Notes: generated from the sequence alone by a model not told the origin. 64,000 nucleotides of DNA from Streptomyces vietnamensis (GCF_000830005.1 NZ_CP010407.1:3019001-3083000); one strand, 5' to 3'. Shown: positions 10,081 to 18,901, numbered from the stretch's first letter. Made by a program: numbers and translations.

Positions 10081-11741
10081 GCTGCGAGTCCTTCGGCGAG
10101 CGGGCCAAGGGCGAGGGCCGGGAAGTAGGTGAGACCGGTGACGATCACGATCGTGCCGACGAGAAGGCCGGTGAACAGCGGCTTCTCCGTCCGCAGCGTG
10201 CCCGCCGTCTCCGGCACGGGCGTCTGCTCGGCCAGCGAACCCGCCAGGGCGAGGACGAACACCATCGGCAGGAACCGGCCGAGCAGCATCACGATGCCGA
10301 TCGTGGTGTTGAACCACTGTGTGTCGGCGTTCAGGCCCGCGAAGGCGGAGCCGTTGTTGTTCGCGCCGGACGTGTAGGCGTAGAGGATCTCGGAGAACCC
10401 GTGCGCGCCGGAGTTGGTCATCGAGTCCGCCGGCGTCGGCAGGGCCATCGCCAGCGCGGTGAAGCAGAGCACCAGCGCCGGGGTGATGAGGATGTACAGC
10501 GCGGCGAACTTGATCTCCCGCGTGCCGATCTTCTTGCCCAGGTACTCCGGGGTGCGGCCGACCATCAGACCGGCGATGAACACCGCGATGATCGCCATGA
10601 TCAGCATGCCGTACAGGCCCGATCCGACACCGCCGGGCGCGATCTCGCCCAGCTGCATGCCCAGCATCGTGATCCCGCCGCCGAAACCGGTGTACGAGGA
10701 GTGGAAGGAGTTCACCGCGCCCGTCGACGTCAGCGTGGTCGCCACGGCGAAGATCGACGAACCGCCGATGCCGAACCGGGTCTCCTTGCCCTCCATCGCC
10801 CCGCCCGCGAGGTCGAAGGCCGGTCCGTGGTGGGCGAACTCGGTCCACATCATCAGGGCGGTGAACCCCACCCAGATGGTGGCCATGGTGGCGAGGATCG
10901 CGTACCCCTGCCGGATCGAGCCGACCATCCGGCCGAAAGTCCGCGTCAGCGCGAACGGGATGACGAGGATCAGGTAGATCTCGAAGAGGTTCGACAGGCC
11001 GTTGGGGTTCTCGAAGGGGTGGGCGGAGTTGGCGTTGAAGTAGCCGCCGCCGTTCGTGCCCAGCTCCTTGATGACCTCCTGCGAGGCCACCGCACCGCCG
11101 TTCCACTGCTGCGAGCCGCCCGCGAACTGCCCGACCTCGTGGATCCCGGAGAAGTTCTGGATCGCGCCGCAGGCCACCAGGACGAGGGCGCCGATCACGG
11201 AGATCGGCAGCAGGATCCGGACGACACCCCGGACCAGGTCGGCCCAGAAGTTGCCCAGGTCACCCGTGCGGGAGCGGGCGAAGCCACGAACCAGCGCGAC
11301 CGCCACGGCGATCCCCACCGCCGCCGACACGAAGTTCTGCACCGCCAGGCCGCCGGTCTGCACGACGTGGCCCATGGCCTGCTCGCCGTAGTACGACTGC
11401 CAGTTGGTGTTCGCCACGAACGACGCGGCCGTGTTGAAGGCCTGGTCCGGGTCGATCGACACGAAGCCCAGCGAGCCGGGCAGCGAGCCCTGCACCCGCT
11501 GCAGCAGGTAGAGGAAGAGGACGCTCACGGCGGAGAAGGCGAGGACGCCCCGCAGGTAGGCGGGCCAGCGCATCTCGACGTTCGGGTTCGCACCGATCGC
11601 CTTGTAGATCCACTTCTCGGGCCGGTAGTGCTTCTCCGAGGAGTACACCTTCGCCATGTAGTCACCGAGGGGCCGGTACGAAAGGCCCAGGGCGACGATC
11701 AACGCCAGAAGCTGGAGGACTCCAGCAAGAACCGGACTCAT
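10077..11741 (-). CDS. kdpA: Potassium-transporting ATPase subunit A (K+ channel-like)
   Basis: 554 residues with about ten membrane helices. It forms the K+ selectivity path of the Kdp complex. Signature segments: [13 protein letters not shown] near the N terminus, [14 protein letters not shown] (first selectivity loop), [19 protein letters not shown] (second), [19 protein letters not shown] (third) and [13 protein letters not shown] (fourth). The start ATG at 11741 lies eight bases after the kdpF stop. The gene is translationally coupled to kdpB. Confidence 0.97.
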
Positions 11742-11749
11742 CTCTGGAC

Positions 11750-11839
11750 TCAGAACCTCTCCGGCTTGACGAGGGCGAGGACGAGATAGCCCAGGAGAGC
11801 GGCCGCGACGAGCAGACCGACGATGTTCTCGGCAGTCAC
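11750..11839 (-). CDS. kdpF: Potassium-transporting ATPase small subunit F
   Basis: 29 residues: a short start (VTAEN), one membrane helix ([19 protein letters not shown]) and the KPERF tail that is typical of KdpF. The subunit stabilises the KdpABC complex in the membrane. It starts with GTG, with AAGGGGGTGG a few bases upstream, and overlaps the stop of a preceding tiny gene as GTGA. It precedes kdpA directly. Confidence 0.92.
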   Translation of the reverse strand: MTAENIVGLLVAAALLGYLVLALVKPERF

Positions 11840-11919
11840 AGTTTGGCCACCCCCTTGGCGATGAAGGCCACCAGCGCGAAGACCGCGATCGTGGTGACGA
11901 CGAAGGCCACGTCGGCCAT
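11836..11919 (-). CDS. 27-residue membrane peptide, first gene of the kdp operon
   Basis: ATG at 11919 with GGGAGCT seven bases upstream, and a stop that overlaps the kdpF GTG as GTGA. The peptide begins [10 protein letters not shown] and is one hydrophobic helix ending [10 protein letters not shown], with a positive C terminus like KdpF. The ribosome site, the exact overlap and the reading frame all suggest it is translated and coupled to kdpF. It may be an extra Kdp accessory helix or a leader peptide. I recall similar peptides annotated as hypothetical in other Streptomyces kdp loci but cannot confirm this. Confidence 0.78.
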   Translation of the reverse strand: MADVAFVVTTIAVFALVAFIAKGVAKL

Positions 11920-12276
11920 CGTGAGCTCCCGGATGCAGGAAGAAGGAAGAACGGATTCTCGGACGAGACGAGGAAACCTCTTGTCCGTTCGCTCGCCGCC
12001 TCCGTTGACGTGCCCCTAACGCCACGAATGCCCGTCTTGACGCTTTCCCTACGCTTCCTCTGCGCTTCCTCTGCGCGAGGCCCTCCCCATTGCCAGTGGC
12101 CAGAAGTGCACATATCTTCGAGCCGACACCTACGGACCGGGATGCTCGTCAGTCCCGGGGCGGTCCGCCGTTCACGGGCCGGACGGCGGGGAGCGCACCT
12201 CCTGGACGACGGAGGACGCTGGACGCCGGGCGTACGGGATATCCGTATCCACGTACCCGCAGGAGCTGAGCAGCAC
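11920..12276. other. Divergent regulatory region between kdp and urate oxidase
   Basis: 357 bases without a gene. On the kdp side it holds three 11-bp direct repeats (12041-12073), 122-154 bases upstream of the first kdp start. On the urate oxidase side there is a 15-bp inverted repeat, TACGG-N5-CCGTA (12233-12247), 30 bases before the start. No riboswitch fold was recognised and no clear sigma-70 promoter pair was found. Confidence 0.5.
12041..12073. promoter_or_regulatory. Three 11-bp direct repeats, possible response-regulator site
   Basis: CGCTTTCCCTA, CGCTTCCTCTG and CGCTTCCTCTG lie head to tail with an exact 11-base period. OmpR-family regulators such as KdpE typically bind direct repeats of this period on one face of the helix. 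The position upstream of the kdp operon fits such a role. Confidence 0.5.
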
Positions 12277-13194
12277 ATGAGCAAGCACGTCCTCGCCCAG
12301 AACCAGTACGGCAAGGCCGAGAACCGCATCGTCACGGTCACCCGCAAGGGCAACGACGGCGCGTGGCACGAGATCCGCGACCTGAACGTGTCGGTGGCGC
12401 TGCGCGGTGAGTACCGCGACGTCCATCTGACCGGCGACAACGGCAACTGCCTGCCGACGGACACCACCAAGAACACGATCTACGCCTTCGCCAAGGAGCA
12501 CGGCGTCGACTCCCCCGAGGCCTTCGGCATCCTCCTGGCGAAGCACTTCGTGAGTTCCCAGGCCGTGATCCACGAGGCGCAGATCCGGGTCGAGGAGTTC
12601 GCCTGGGAGCGGATCTCGGTGCCGAGCCGCAAGGAGCAGCACTCCTTCGCCCGCAAGGGTCAGGAGGTCCGTACCGCGCAGATCACGTACTCGGAGACCA
12701 CCGGCCTCCAGGTCCTGTCGGGCCTCAAGGACCTGACGGTCATGAACTCGACCAACTCCGAGTTCCACGGCTTCATCAAGGACGAGTACACGACGCTCCA
12801 GGAGGCGTACGACCGCATCCTGGCCACCAAGGTCACCGCCCGCTGGGCGAACTCGGCCTCGGCGGCGGCGAACCCGGAGCACGACTGGGACGCCTCGTAC
12901 GCGAAGGTGCGGCGCCACATGCTGGAGGCGTTCGCGGAGACGTACAGCTACTCGCTGCAGCAGACCCTGCACGCGATGGCGGACCGGGTCCTGGACCACG
13001 TCTCCACGGTCAACGAGGTCCGGCTGAACCTGCCGAACAAGCACCACTTCCTGGTGGACCTGGAGCCGTTCGGGCTGAAGAACGACAACGAGGTGTACTT
13101 CGCGGCCGACCGGATGTACGGCCTGATCGAGGGCACCGTCCACCGTCAGGGCGTCCAGCCGGTGATCGCGACCAGCGACTGGATCACCGCGTAG
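12277..13194 (+). CDS. Urate oxidase (uricase)
   Basis: 305 residues, the normal size. It oxidises urate to 5-hydroxyisourate in purine breakdown. Typical segments: [16 protein letters not shown] at the N terminus, [20 protein letters not shown] (contains the catalytic Thr and the substrate-binding region), [29 protein letters not shown], and [20 protein letters not shown] with the tail PYG-like [12 protein letters not shown]. The start ATG at 12277 has AGGAG 11 bases upstream. Other purine genes are not adjacent, though a PucR-type regulator lies about 3 kb away. An inverted repeat before the start could bind a urate-responsive repressor. Confidence 0.95.
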   Translation: MSKHVLAQNQYGKAENRIVTVTRKGNDGAWHEIRDLNVSVALRGEYRDVHLTGDNGNCLPTDTTKNTIYAFAKEHGVDSPEAFGILLAKHFVSSQAVIHEAQIRVEEFAWERISVPSRKEQHSFARKGQEVRTAQITYSETTGLQVLSGLKDLTVMNSTNSEFHGFIKDEYTTLQEAYDRILATKVTARWANSASAAANPEHDWDASYAKVRRHMLEAFAETYSYSLQQTLHAMADRVLDHVSTVNEVRLNLPNKHHFLVDLEPFGLKNDNEVYFAADRMYGLIEGTVHRQGVQPVIATSDWITA

Positions 13195-13197
13195 GGA

Positions 13198-13554
13198 TCA
13201 GCGGAGCCCGGCCGCCGTCTCCACTCCCAGCCATACGGCTCCGAGTCCGGCGGCCAGGCTCCCGGCCACGTTCAGGGCCGCGTAGCCCTTCGCCCCGTTC
13301 TCGTACAGCCGGAACGTCTCGTACGAGAAGGTGGAGTACGTCGTCAGCGCCCCGCACAGGCCCGTGCCGAGCAGCAGGTGCGCCTGTGCCGAGGTGACGC
13401 CGGTCAGGAGTCCGAGGACGAAGGATCCGACGACGTTGACGGTGAAGGTGCCCCAGGGGAAGACCGAGTCGTGGCGCGCCTGGACCGCGCGGTCGGTGAG
13501 GTAGCGCAGGGGCGCGCCGACGACGGCGCCCGCCACGACGAGCAGCCAGTTCAC
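13198..13554 (-). CDS. crcB: Fluoride channel CrcB/Fluc, second copy
   Basis: 118 residues with four membrane helices. It exports fluoride by passive flow. It has the family segments [28 protein letters not shown] and [17 protein letters not shown], the last lining the pore with the conserved Phe/Thr residues. It starts with GTG at 13554, overlapping the stop of the first crcB as GTGA. The two copies may form a heterodimer, as in bacteria with paired fluc genes. Confidence 0.93.
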   Translation of the reverse strand: MNWLLVVAGAVVGAPLRYLTDRAVQARHDSVFPWGTFTVNVVGSFVLGLLTGVTSAQAHLLLGTGLCGALTTYSTFSYETFRLYENGAKGYAALNVAGSLAAGLGAVWLGVETAAGLR

Positions 13555-13967
13555 GCGTGCCTCCCCCGGGCCCGTACGACCGCCCGGGCGGCGGTGACGC
13601 CCGCCCAGACGGCGGCGAGGGCGGCGAGCAGGGTCCCGCCGAGATAGAGCAGTGCCCGTGTCGGGTCGCCCGCGCTCAACAGCCGCTGGGTGTCGAGGCT
13701 GTACGTGGAGAAGGTGGTGAACCCGCCGCAGAAGCCGGTGCCGAGGAAGGGCCGGAGCAGCGGGTGCGGGGCGGTCGTGGTCTCGGTGAGGAGGACCATG
13801 AGGGTGCCGAGCACCGCGCAGCCGACCGCGTTGACCGTGAGGACCGTCCAGGGGAAGGCGCCGTCCGGGGTGGGCCGGACGAGGGAGGCGCCGTAGCGTG
13901 CGGCCGCGCCGAGGGCGCCGCCGGCGGCGACCACCGCGACGACCGGCAGATCCTTGCGCAGCCCCAT
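13551..13967 (-). CDS. crcB: Fluoride channel CrcB/Fluc, first copy
   Basis: 138 residues with four membrane helices. Typical segments: [30 protein letters not shown] and [18 protein letters not shown]. It works as a fluoride exporter in the membrane. The ATG at 13967 is chosen because the frame upstream looks non-coding; no ribosome site is visible, and the transcript may be almost leaderless. It is coupled by a GTGA overlap to the second crcB. No fluoride riboswitch was recognised upstream. Confidence 0.93.
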   Translation of the reverse strand: MGLRKDLPVVAVVAAGGALGAAARYGASLVRPTPDGAFPWTVLTVNAVGCAVLGTLMVLLTETTTAPHPLLRPFLGTGFCGGFTTFSTYSLDTQRLLSAGDPTRALLYLGGTLLAALAAVWAGVTAARAVVRARGRHA

Positions 13968-14378
13968 GGGCCCAAGGTTACGAGCAAGGCGAGGCGCACA
14001 GACACGGCCCCCGGCCTGGGGCATTAACCGGGGGCCGGTCCGTGCAGCCTCGCTCTGCGATGGTCCGGCCACGCCGTGCGAGGGGTCAAAGCGGGGCCGG
14101 CGAGTCTGTCAGATCCCCCCGCGGGGTATCGCCGGGGTGGTCCCCCCGGGTGTCCCGGGGTATTCCGTACGCCCATGACGGGGGTCCGTGACAGGGCTGT
14201 GGCGAGGCTGCGAGGGGCTGCGACGGGGGCTCTGACCTGCTCGGACGGAGGGGGAGGTGGTCCGGCCACCATCCGGGATGCATTTCGGGTGCCGGGTACA
14301 CCTCGTCCCGGCGGGCGGGGGCGGGCGAGGGTGGTGGAGCAGCGGGAGGGAGCTGCGCAACCTTCGGGCAGGAGTGTC
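13968..14378. other. 411-base non-coding region with inverted repeats
   Basis: No believable gene. It holds a perfect 10-bp stem (CGGCCCCCGG / CCGGGGGCCG, 14005-14014 with 14028-14037, 13-base loop), a direct repeat TGGTCCGGCCAC at 14061 and 14258, and a widely spaced 10-bp inverted pair GCAGCCTCGC (14044) / GCGAGGCTGC (14202). It must contain the promoters of crcB and of the transposase-like gene. Whether any repeat is an old element end cannot be decided. Confidence 0.5.
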
Positions 14379-15638
14379 GTGAGTACATCCGTCGCAACCA
14401 AGCGCAGGATCGCCGGGGCCGTCGCCCCGGCCGTGTCCCTGGGCGTCGTCAGGTCCTCCGGCGGCGCGGCCGATTCGCGCGGGGACGTCTACGCCGAGCT
14501 GTGTGCCGCGCTGTTCTCCGGCTTCCCGCGCCGCGACCAGCGGCTGAAGGCCGAGCAGTACCTGCACGGTCTGCTGACGGCGCAGGGCCGCAAGTCGATC
14601 CGCAACATCGCCGCGCAGATCGGCGGTCCCGCGGCCGAGCAGAGCCTGCACCACTTCGTGTCCAGTTCCACCTGGGACTGGCAGCCGATGCGGGCGGCGC
14701 TCGCCCGGTACCTGGAGCGGAACACCTGCCCGCAGGCGTGGGTGGTGCGGCCGATGCCGATCCCGAAGGCCGGGGAGCACTCGGTGGGGGTGGACCGGCG
14801 GTTCGACCCGGAGCGCGGGCAGGTCTTCCACGGGCAGCAGGCGTTCGGGGTGTGGTTCGCGAGCGACGAGCTGAGCGTGCCGGTCAACTGGCGTCTCTTC
14901 CTGCCGGATCCCTGGGTGAACGACCGGACGCGGCGCGACCGCGCGGAGGTTCCGCAGGAGGCCGGCGAGGAGACCCTGGAGGAGTGCGCGGTCGCGGCGG
15001 CGCTCGACACCGCCCGCTGGTCCGACGTGACCCGCAAGCCGGTGCTGCTCGACATCCGGGGCGGGGCGGGGCGGGCGGCCCTGACGCGGCTCGCGGGGGC
15101 GGGCGTGCCGGTGGTGGCGCGGATCAACCCGGGTTCGCGGCTCGCGATCGCCGACCGTTCGCTGCCGGGCTTCGGGGCGGGGCCGCTGTCGGCGGTGCAG
15201 ATCCTGGAGTCGCTCAAGGGGCTGCGCAGGCCGGTGAGCTGGGTGGACACGGTGGCGGGGGCGCGGACCTCGCGGACCTCGCTCGCGACGGCCGTGCGGG
15301 TCGCGCTGCCGACGCCGGGCGGGGAGCGGATGCGTCCGCTGGTGCTGCTGGGCGAGTGGGACGACCCGCGCCGGGCGCCGGCCCGGGTGTGGATCAGCGA
15401 TCTGACGAACTCCCCGGTGGGTTCGCTGGTGCGGATCACGAAGCTCGGCCGCCGGGTGGAGCGGGACTTCGCGGAGGTCGGCGAGGGGGCGGGGCTGCGG
15501 GACTTCGTGGGCCGTTCGTTCCGCGGCTGGCACCGTCACATCACGCTGGCCTCGGCGGCCCACGCGGCGACGGTCATGGCCGGCGGCTGGGACGCGGCGT
15601 ACGACACGGGCTACGCGTCGGGCCGCTCGGCGAGCTGA
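14379..15638 (+). CDS. IS701-like transposase homologue, probably domesticated
   Basis: 419 residues. It matches the DDE_5/IS701 fold along its length: RRDQRLKAEQYLHGLL (51-66), GGPAAEQSLHHFVSSSTWDW (82-101), KAGEHSVGVDRRF (130-142), WRLFLPDPW (171-179) and GRSFRGWHRHITL (378-390). The residues used for catalysis appear lost: where IS701 enzymes have a DDT-type motif before KxGxxSVGV, this protein has RPMP (124-127), and the Glu of the late EGRxWRG motif is Val377. It starts at GTG 14379 after AGGAG. No inverted-repeat ends or target duplications were found. It may be an adapted DNA-binding protein; its role is unknown. Confidence 0.75.
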   Translation: MSTSVATKRRIAGAVAPAVSLGVVRSSGGAADSRGDVYAELCAALFSGFPRRDQRLKAEQYLHGLLTAQGRKSIRNIAAQIGGPAAEQSLHHFVSSSTWDWQPMRAALARYLERNTCPQAWVVRPMPIPKAGEHSVGVDRRFDPERGQVFHGQQAFGVWFASDELSVPVNWRLFLPDPWVNDRTRRDRAEVPQEAGEETLEECAVAAALDTARWSDVTRKPVLLDIRGGAGRAALTRLAGAGVPVVARINPGSRLAIADRSLPGFGAGPLSAVQILESLKGLRRPVSWVDTVAGARTSRTSLATAVRVALPTPGGERMRPLVLLGEWDDPRRAPARVWISDLTNSPVGSLVRITKLGRRVERDFAEVGEGAGLRDFVGRSFRGWHRHITLASAAHAATVMAGGWDAAYDTGYASGRSAS

Positions 15639-15775
15639 CGGCTACGGCTCGGACCGTTCGGCCGGCTGACGGGCTACGGCTCGGATCCTTCGGCCGGCTG
15701 ACGGGCGACGACTCGGGCCGCTCGGCCAGCTGATGGGCTACGGTCCCGGCTGACCGCTACGGCCCCGGCTGTCGG
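15608..15775. repeat. About 32-bp tandem repeats beginning inside a gene's 3' end
   Basis: Units start at 15608, 15640, 15671 and 15703 (32, 31, 32 and 32 bases), followed by shortened units at 15735 (20 bases) and 15755. The first unit is the last ten codons plus the TGA stop of the transposase-like gene. Each full unit has the pattern GGGCTACG..TCGG..C..TCGGCC.GCTGA. The last unit overlaps the stop codon of the convergent PucR-type gene. Confidence 0.85.
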
Positions 15776-17772
15776 GTGCCCGGGTCCGTCGTCGCGCGGC
15801 CGCGGGTCAGGACCTCCCGGGTGCGCTGGAGGCGCAGCGCCAGCTGGACCTCCAGGACCTGGCCGGGCTTCTGCCATTCGGGGCCGAGGAGTTCGCCGAT
15901 CCGTTCCAGGCGGCGGGAGACCGTGTTGGGGTGGACGTGGAGCGCCTCGGCCGCGTTCGTGGGGCTGCCGCCGGAGGCGAAGTACGCCTCCAGGGTGTGG
16001 GTGAGGTCGGTGAACCGTTCGGCGTCGTAGTCCAGTACGGGTCCGATCGCCGCCTCGACGAAGCCGTCGACGTCGTTGTCGTCGGAGAGCAGCAGCCCGA
16101 GGAAGCCCAGGTCCTGCACGGAGGCGGCGGATCCGGTGCCGCCGAGCGCGCTCATCGCGTCCAGGCAGCGGTGGGCCTCCTGGTGGATCCGTCCGATGCC
16201 GTCCGGGCTCTGGGCGGGTCCTGCGGCGGAGACGGAGACGGGGTGCCCGAGCAGCGGGGACAGTTCGGCGGCGACGGCCTTGGCGGCGGCCGAGGCGTCG
16301 ATGCCGGGGAGCAGCAGCACGATGCAGCCGCCCTGCACGGTCTTCAGGCCGGAGAGGCGGTACGCGTACGAGGACGCCCACACCACCGCCCGGCCCTGCT
16401 CGCCGCCCTCGGGCCGGGCGATCACGAGGACGTGCGGCCGGCGCAGGTCGACGCCGAGGCGGCGGGCGCGCTGGGCGATCTGCTGCGGGGCGTGCGGCGG
16501 GTCGGCGATGAGGTCGTCGAGGAGTTCGTCGCGGACGGGTCCTTCGGCGACGGCGGTGGAGCGGCGCATCAGGAGGAGGAAGGCGACGGTCTGGGCGGCG
16601 AGTTCGAGGAGGCGTTCGTCCTCGCCGGTGAGTCCGCCGGCGGCGCGGATGACGAGGCCGCCGAGGTCCTCGGAGCCCGCGATGACCGGCGCGACCCAGG
16701 TGTCGTCGTCGGCGAGGACGGGGCGGCGCCGGGCGTGGGCGTCGAGGGAGGCCTTGGCGACGGCCTCCTCGTCGAGGCCGGGGATGTCTCCGGCGGTGGC
16801 GAGGGTGCGGCCGCCGGGGTCGCGGACGAGCACGGTCGCGTCGAGGGCGTCGGCGGCCGCCTTGGCGACGTTGCACAGGTCGCCGCCGGCGAGGACGAGG
16901 TTCATGATGCGGCCGTGGGCCTCGCTGACGTGCCGCATCCGGGTGAGCCGGGTGCGTACCCGGGCGCTGTCCCGTTCCAGTTCGGAGACCTCGGCGCGGG
17001 TGCGGTCGAGGAGGCCGGCCTTCTCGACGGCGAGTGCGGCGAGGTCGGCGAGGGCGGCGAGGAGCCCGATCTCCTCGGCCGTGTGGTGCCGGACGCGCCG
17101 GTCCGCGCCGTGGAGGGCGCCGATGACGGTGTCCCCGCTGCGCAGCGGGGCGGCCACGATCGCGTGGAGTCCCTCGGCGCGCAGGGCGGATTCGGCGGCC
17201 TCGTCGAAGTCGGGGGCGTGGACGCCGGCGTCGAGGGAGCCGGAGGGGGCGAAGCGCTCGTCGGCGAGGTAGTCGGCGGTCCAGACGGGCTCGCCGTGGA
17301 GCTGGACGGCGCCGCCGAGTCCGTACCCCTCGGCGATCCGGAGTCCGGGGGCGAGGCGCGGGCCGGGGCCCGGCGCGGTGCGGGTGCCCTCGGTGGTGTG
17401 GACGTAGCAGGCGCCGTGCGGGCCGCGCAGGGTCACGTACGCGAGGTCGAGGTCGAGGAGCCGGCGGGCGCGGCGGGTGATGACGCGCAGCAGGCTGTCG
17501 AGGTCGTAGGAGAGGGTGAGGTCGCGGGCGGTGTCGCCGAGGGTGGCGAGTCCGGCCTCGCGGCGGGCGTCGCGGGCGCGTGCGGTGTGGACCTCGCCGG
17601 CGAGTTCCACGGCCCGCTCCAGGCGGTGGAGTTCCGCGCCGGTGAGTCCGGTCCGCCGGGCCTCGTCGAGGAGGGTGTCGAAGCGGGCGGGCGTGGCCTG
17701 CCCGGCGAGCAGTTCGAGGACCGTGAGCAGCGCGTCGGCACCACCGGCTCCGTCCGCGCCGTCCAGCGTCAT
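15757..17772 (-). CDS. PucR/CdaR-type regulator with GAF domain
   Basis: 671 residues. The order is: a short N-terminal helical part, a GAF-like sensor (about 95-260, with SYDLDSLLRVITRRARRLLD and HAIVAAPLRSGDTVIGALHG), a central helical linker (about 270-310), and a PucR C-terminal region ending in LEAYFASGGSPTNAAEALHV and HPNTVSRRLERIGELLG, which is the HTH_30 DNA-binding domain. Such proteins sense a small molecule and control catabolic genes. The start ATG at 17772 follows GGGGGCAGGGG. A good promoter lies 65-95 bases upstream. Which genes it controls is unknown; the urate oxidase nearby is only a guess. Confidence 0.85.
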   Translation of the reverse strand: MTLDGADGAGGADALLTVLELLAGQATPARFDTLLDEARRTGLTGAELHRLERAVELAGEVHTARARDARREAGLATLGDTARDLTLSYDLDSLLRVITRRARRLLDLDLAYVTLRGPHGACYVHTTEGTRTAPGPGPRLAPGLRIAEGYGLGGAVQLHGEPVWTADYLADERFAPSGSLDAGVHAPDFDEAAESALRAEGLHAIVAAPLRSGDTVIGALHGADRRVRHHTAEEIGLLAALADLAALAVEKAGLLDRTRAEVSELERDSARVRTRLTRMRHVSEAHGRIMNLVLAGGDLCNVAKAAADALDATVLVRDPGGRTLATAGDIPGLDEEAVAKASLDAHARRRPVLADDDTWVAPVIAGSEDLGGLVIRAAGGLTGEDERLLELAAQTVAFLLLMRRSTAVAEGPVRDELLDDLIADPPHAPQQIAQRARRLGVDLRRPHVLVIARPEGGEQGRAVVWASSYAYRLSGLKTVQGGCIVLLLPGIDASAAAKAVAAELSPLLGHPVSVSAAGPAQSPDGIGRIHQEAHRCLDAMSALGGTGSAASVQDLGFLGLLLSDDNDVDGFVEAAIGPVLDYDAERFTDLTHTLEAYFASGGSPTNAAEALHVHPNTVSRRLERIGELLGPEWQKPGQVLEVQLALRLQRTREVLTRGRATTDPGTRQPGP

Positions 17773-17836
17773 GGCCCCTGCCCCCGTAGTTGAGCGATAA
17801 ATCGGGCACCTGGGAGGAAACCCGCACTGCTCGCCG

Positions 17837-17865
17837 AAAATAATTCGGCTTCGGGAGTCGGTCAA
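17837..17865 (-). promoter_or_regulatory. Sigma-70-type promoter of the PucR-type gene with overlapping inverted repeat
   Basis: On the minus strand: TTGACC (17865-17860), 17 bases, TATTTT (17842-17837). The inverted repeat CCGAAAATAATTCGG (17834-17848) covers the -10 box, as expected for a repressor or autoregulator site. Confidence 0.65.
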
Positions 17866-17944
17866 CGGTGAGTTGCCGCACTTCATTCCCGGTGACAGTG
17901 CTGGCGTCCCGTCAGGTCGTCGGCCGACGGAGCCCGCCGGGCGG

Positions 17945-18901
17945 TCAGCCGACGGAGCCCGCCGGGACGAGCCGGGTGCGCGCGGGGCCGTACGGGTCCG
18001 TGCCGTACCGGTCGGGGACGTACGGGGCCGGGGCCGGCCGGGTGGTGCCGTACTGCGCGGGGCTGTACTGCGTGGGGATGCGGAGGCCGTACGCGGGCCG
18101 GCTGGCCGTCTCCCGGGCGGCGAGGACCGAGCGCTGGAGCCGGCGGAGTCGCGCCGAGGGTTCCATGCCGCTCTCGCCCTTGAGGGTCACGCGCAGCCGC
18201 TCGTACACGACGAGGGCCTCGTCGGGCTGTCCGCAGCGGAGGAGGGCGACCATGAGGTGGGCGTGGAGGGGCTCGTTGGTGCGGTAGCGGGCGACGAGTC
18301 CGGTGAGTTCGGGGACGAGTTCGGCGTGCCGGCCGAGGCCCAGCTGCGCTTCCAGCCACTGGTCGAGGACGCTGAGCCGGGAGGTTTCGAGGCGCTCGAT
18401 CTCCCTGCGGAGCCGGGGGCCCGCGGCCACGCCCGCGTAGGGTTCGCCGCGCCAGAGGGCGAGGGCCTCGCCGAGGCGGAGTGCGGCGCGGGACAGGTCG
18501 CCGGCCTCCATGGCCCGGTAGCCGGCGCCGGCCGCGCGCTCGAACTGCCAGACGTCGTTGGGGCCGCCGCCGGTGTCGAGCCGGTAGCCGCCGGGCTGGG
18601 AGACGAGGATCGCGTCGGCGGTGCGCCGGTCCGACCAGCCGGGGTGCGGCTCCGCCGGGTCGGTGTCGCGCAGGGCGCCCGCGATGAGGCTCCGCAGCTC
18701 GGCTATGTGCGCCTGGAGTTCGGCGCGGGCGCCGCGCGGCGCGCCGGACGGCCACAGCTCCTCGGTCAGGACCGTCACGGGGACGACCTGGTCGGCGCTG
18801 GCGGTGAGCAGGGCGAGCAGCTGCCGGGGCGCGGCCGCCGTCGGGGTGATCGACACCCCGTTCTCACGGACCGACAGTCCCCCCAGGATCCGGACGTCCA
18901 C
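17945..18901 (-). CDS. SARP-type (AfsR/DnrI) transcriptional regulator
   Basis: 318 residues. An OmpR-like winged helix (about 1-95: VDVRILGGLSVRENGVSITP, APRQLLALLTASADQVV, LTEELWPSGAPRGARAELQA) is followed by the bacterial transcriptional activation domain (BTAD, about 115-265, with ALRLGEALALWRGEPYAGVA and NEPLHAHLMVALLRCGQPDEAL). SARPs usually activate antibiotic gene clusters by binding direct repeats. The last 50 residues are an unusual Tyr/Pro/Gly-rich tail (QYSPAQYG, PYVPDRYGTDPYG). The GTG at 18901 follows GGAGGGGGCAAG. No antibiotic cluster lies in the window, so the target is unknown. Confidence 0.87.
   Translation of the reverse strand: MDVRILGGLSVRENGVSITPTAAAPRQLLALLTASADQVVPVTVLTEELWPSGAPRGARAELQAHIAELRSLIAGALRDTDPAEPHPGWSDRRTADAILVSQPGGYRLDTGGGPNDVWQFERAAGAGYRAMEAGDLSRAALRLGEALALWRGEPYAGVAAGPRLRREIERLETSRLSVLDQWLEAQLGLGRHAELVPELTGLVARYRTNEPLHAHLMVALLRCGQPDEALVVYERLRVTLKGESGMEPSARLRRLQRSVLAARETASRPAYGLRIPTQYSPAQYGTTRPAPAPYVPDRYGTDPYGPARTRLVPAGSVG

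Noticed and set aside
12010..12277. Longer N terminus for urate oxidase
   Set aside because: It would read through the kdp direct repeats and a control region; ATG 12277 gives the normal family length.
13968..14075. Fluoride riboswitch before crcB
   Set aside because: The conserved crcB-motif pseudoknot sequences could not be found on the minus strand.
13968..15800. Complete insertion sequence around the transposase-like gene
   Set aside because: No terminal inverted repeats or target duplication were found, and the catalytic residues are missing.
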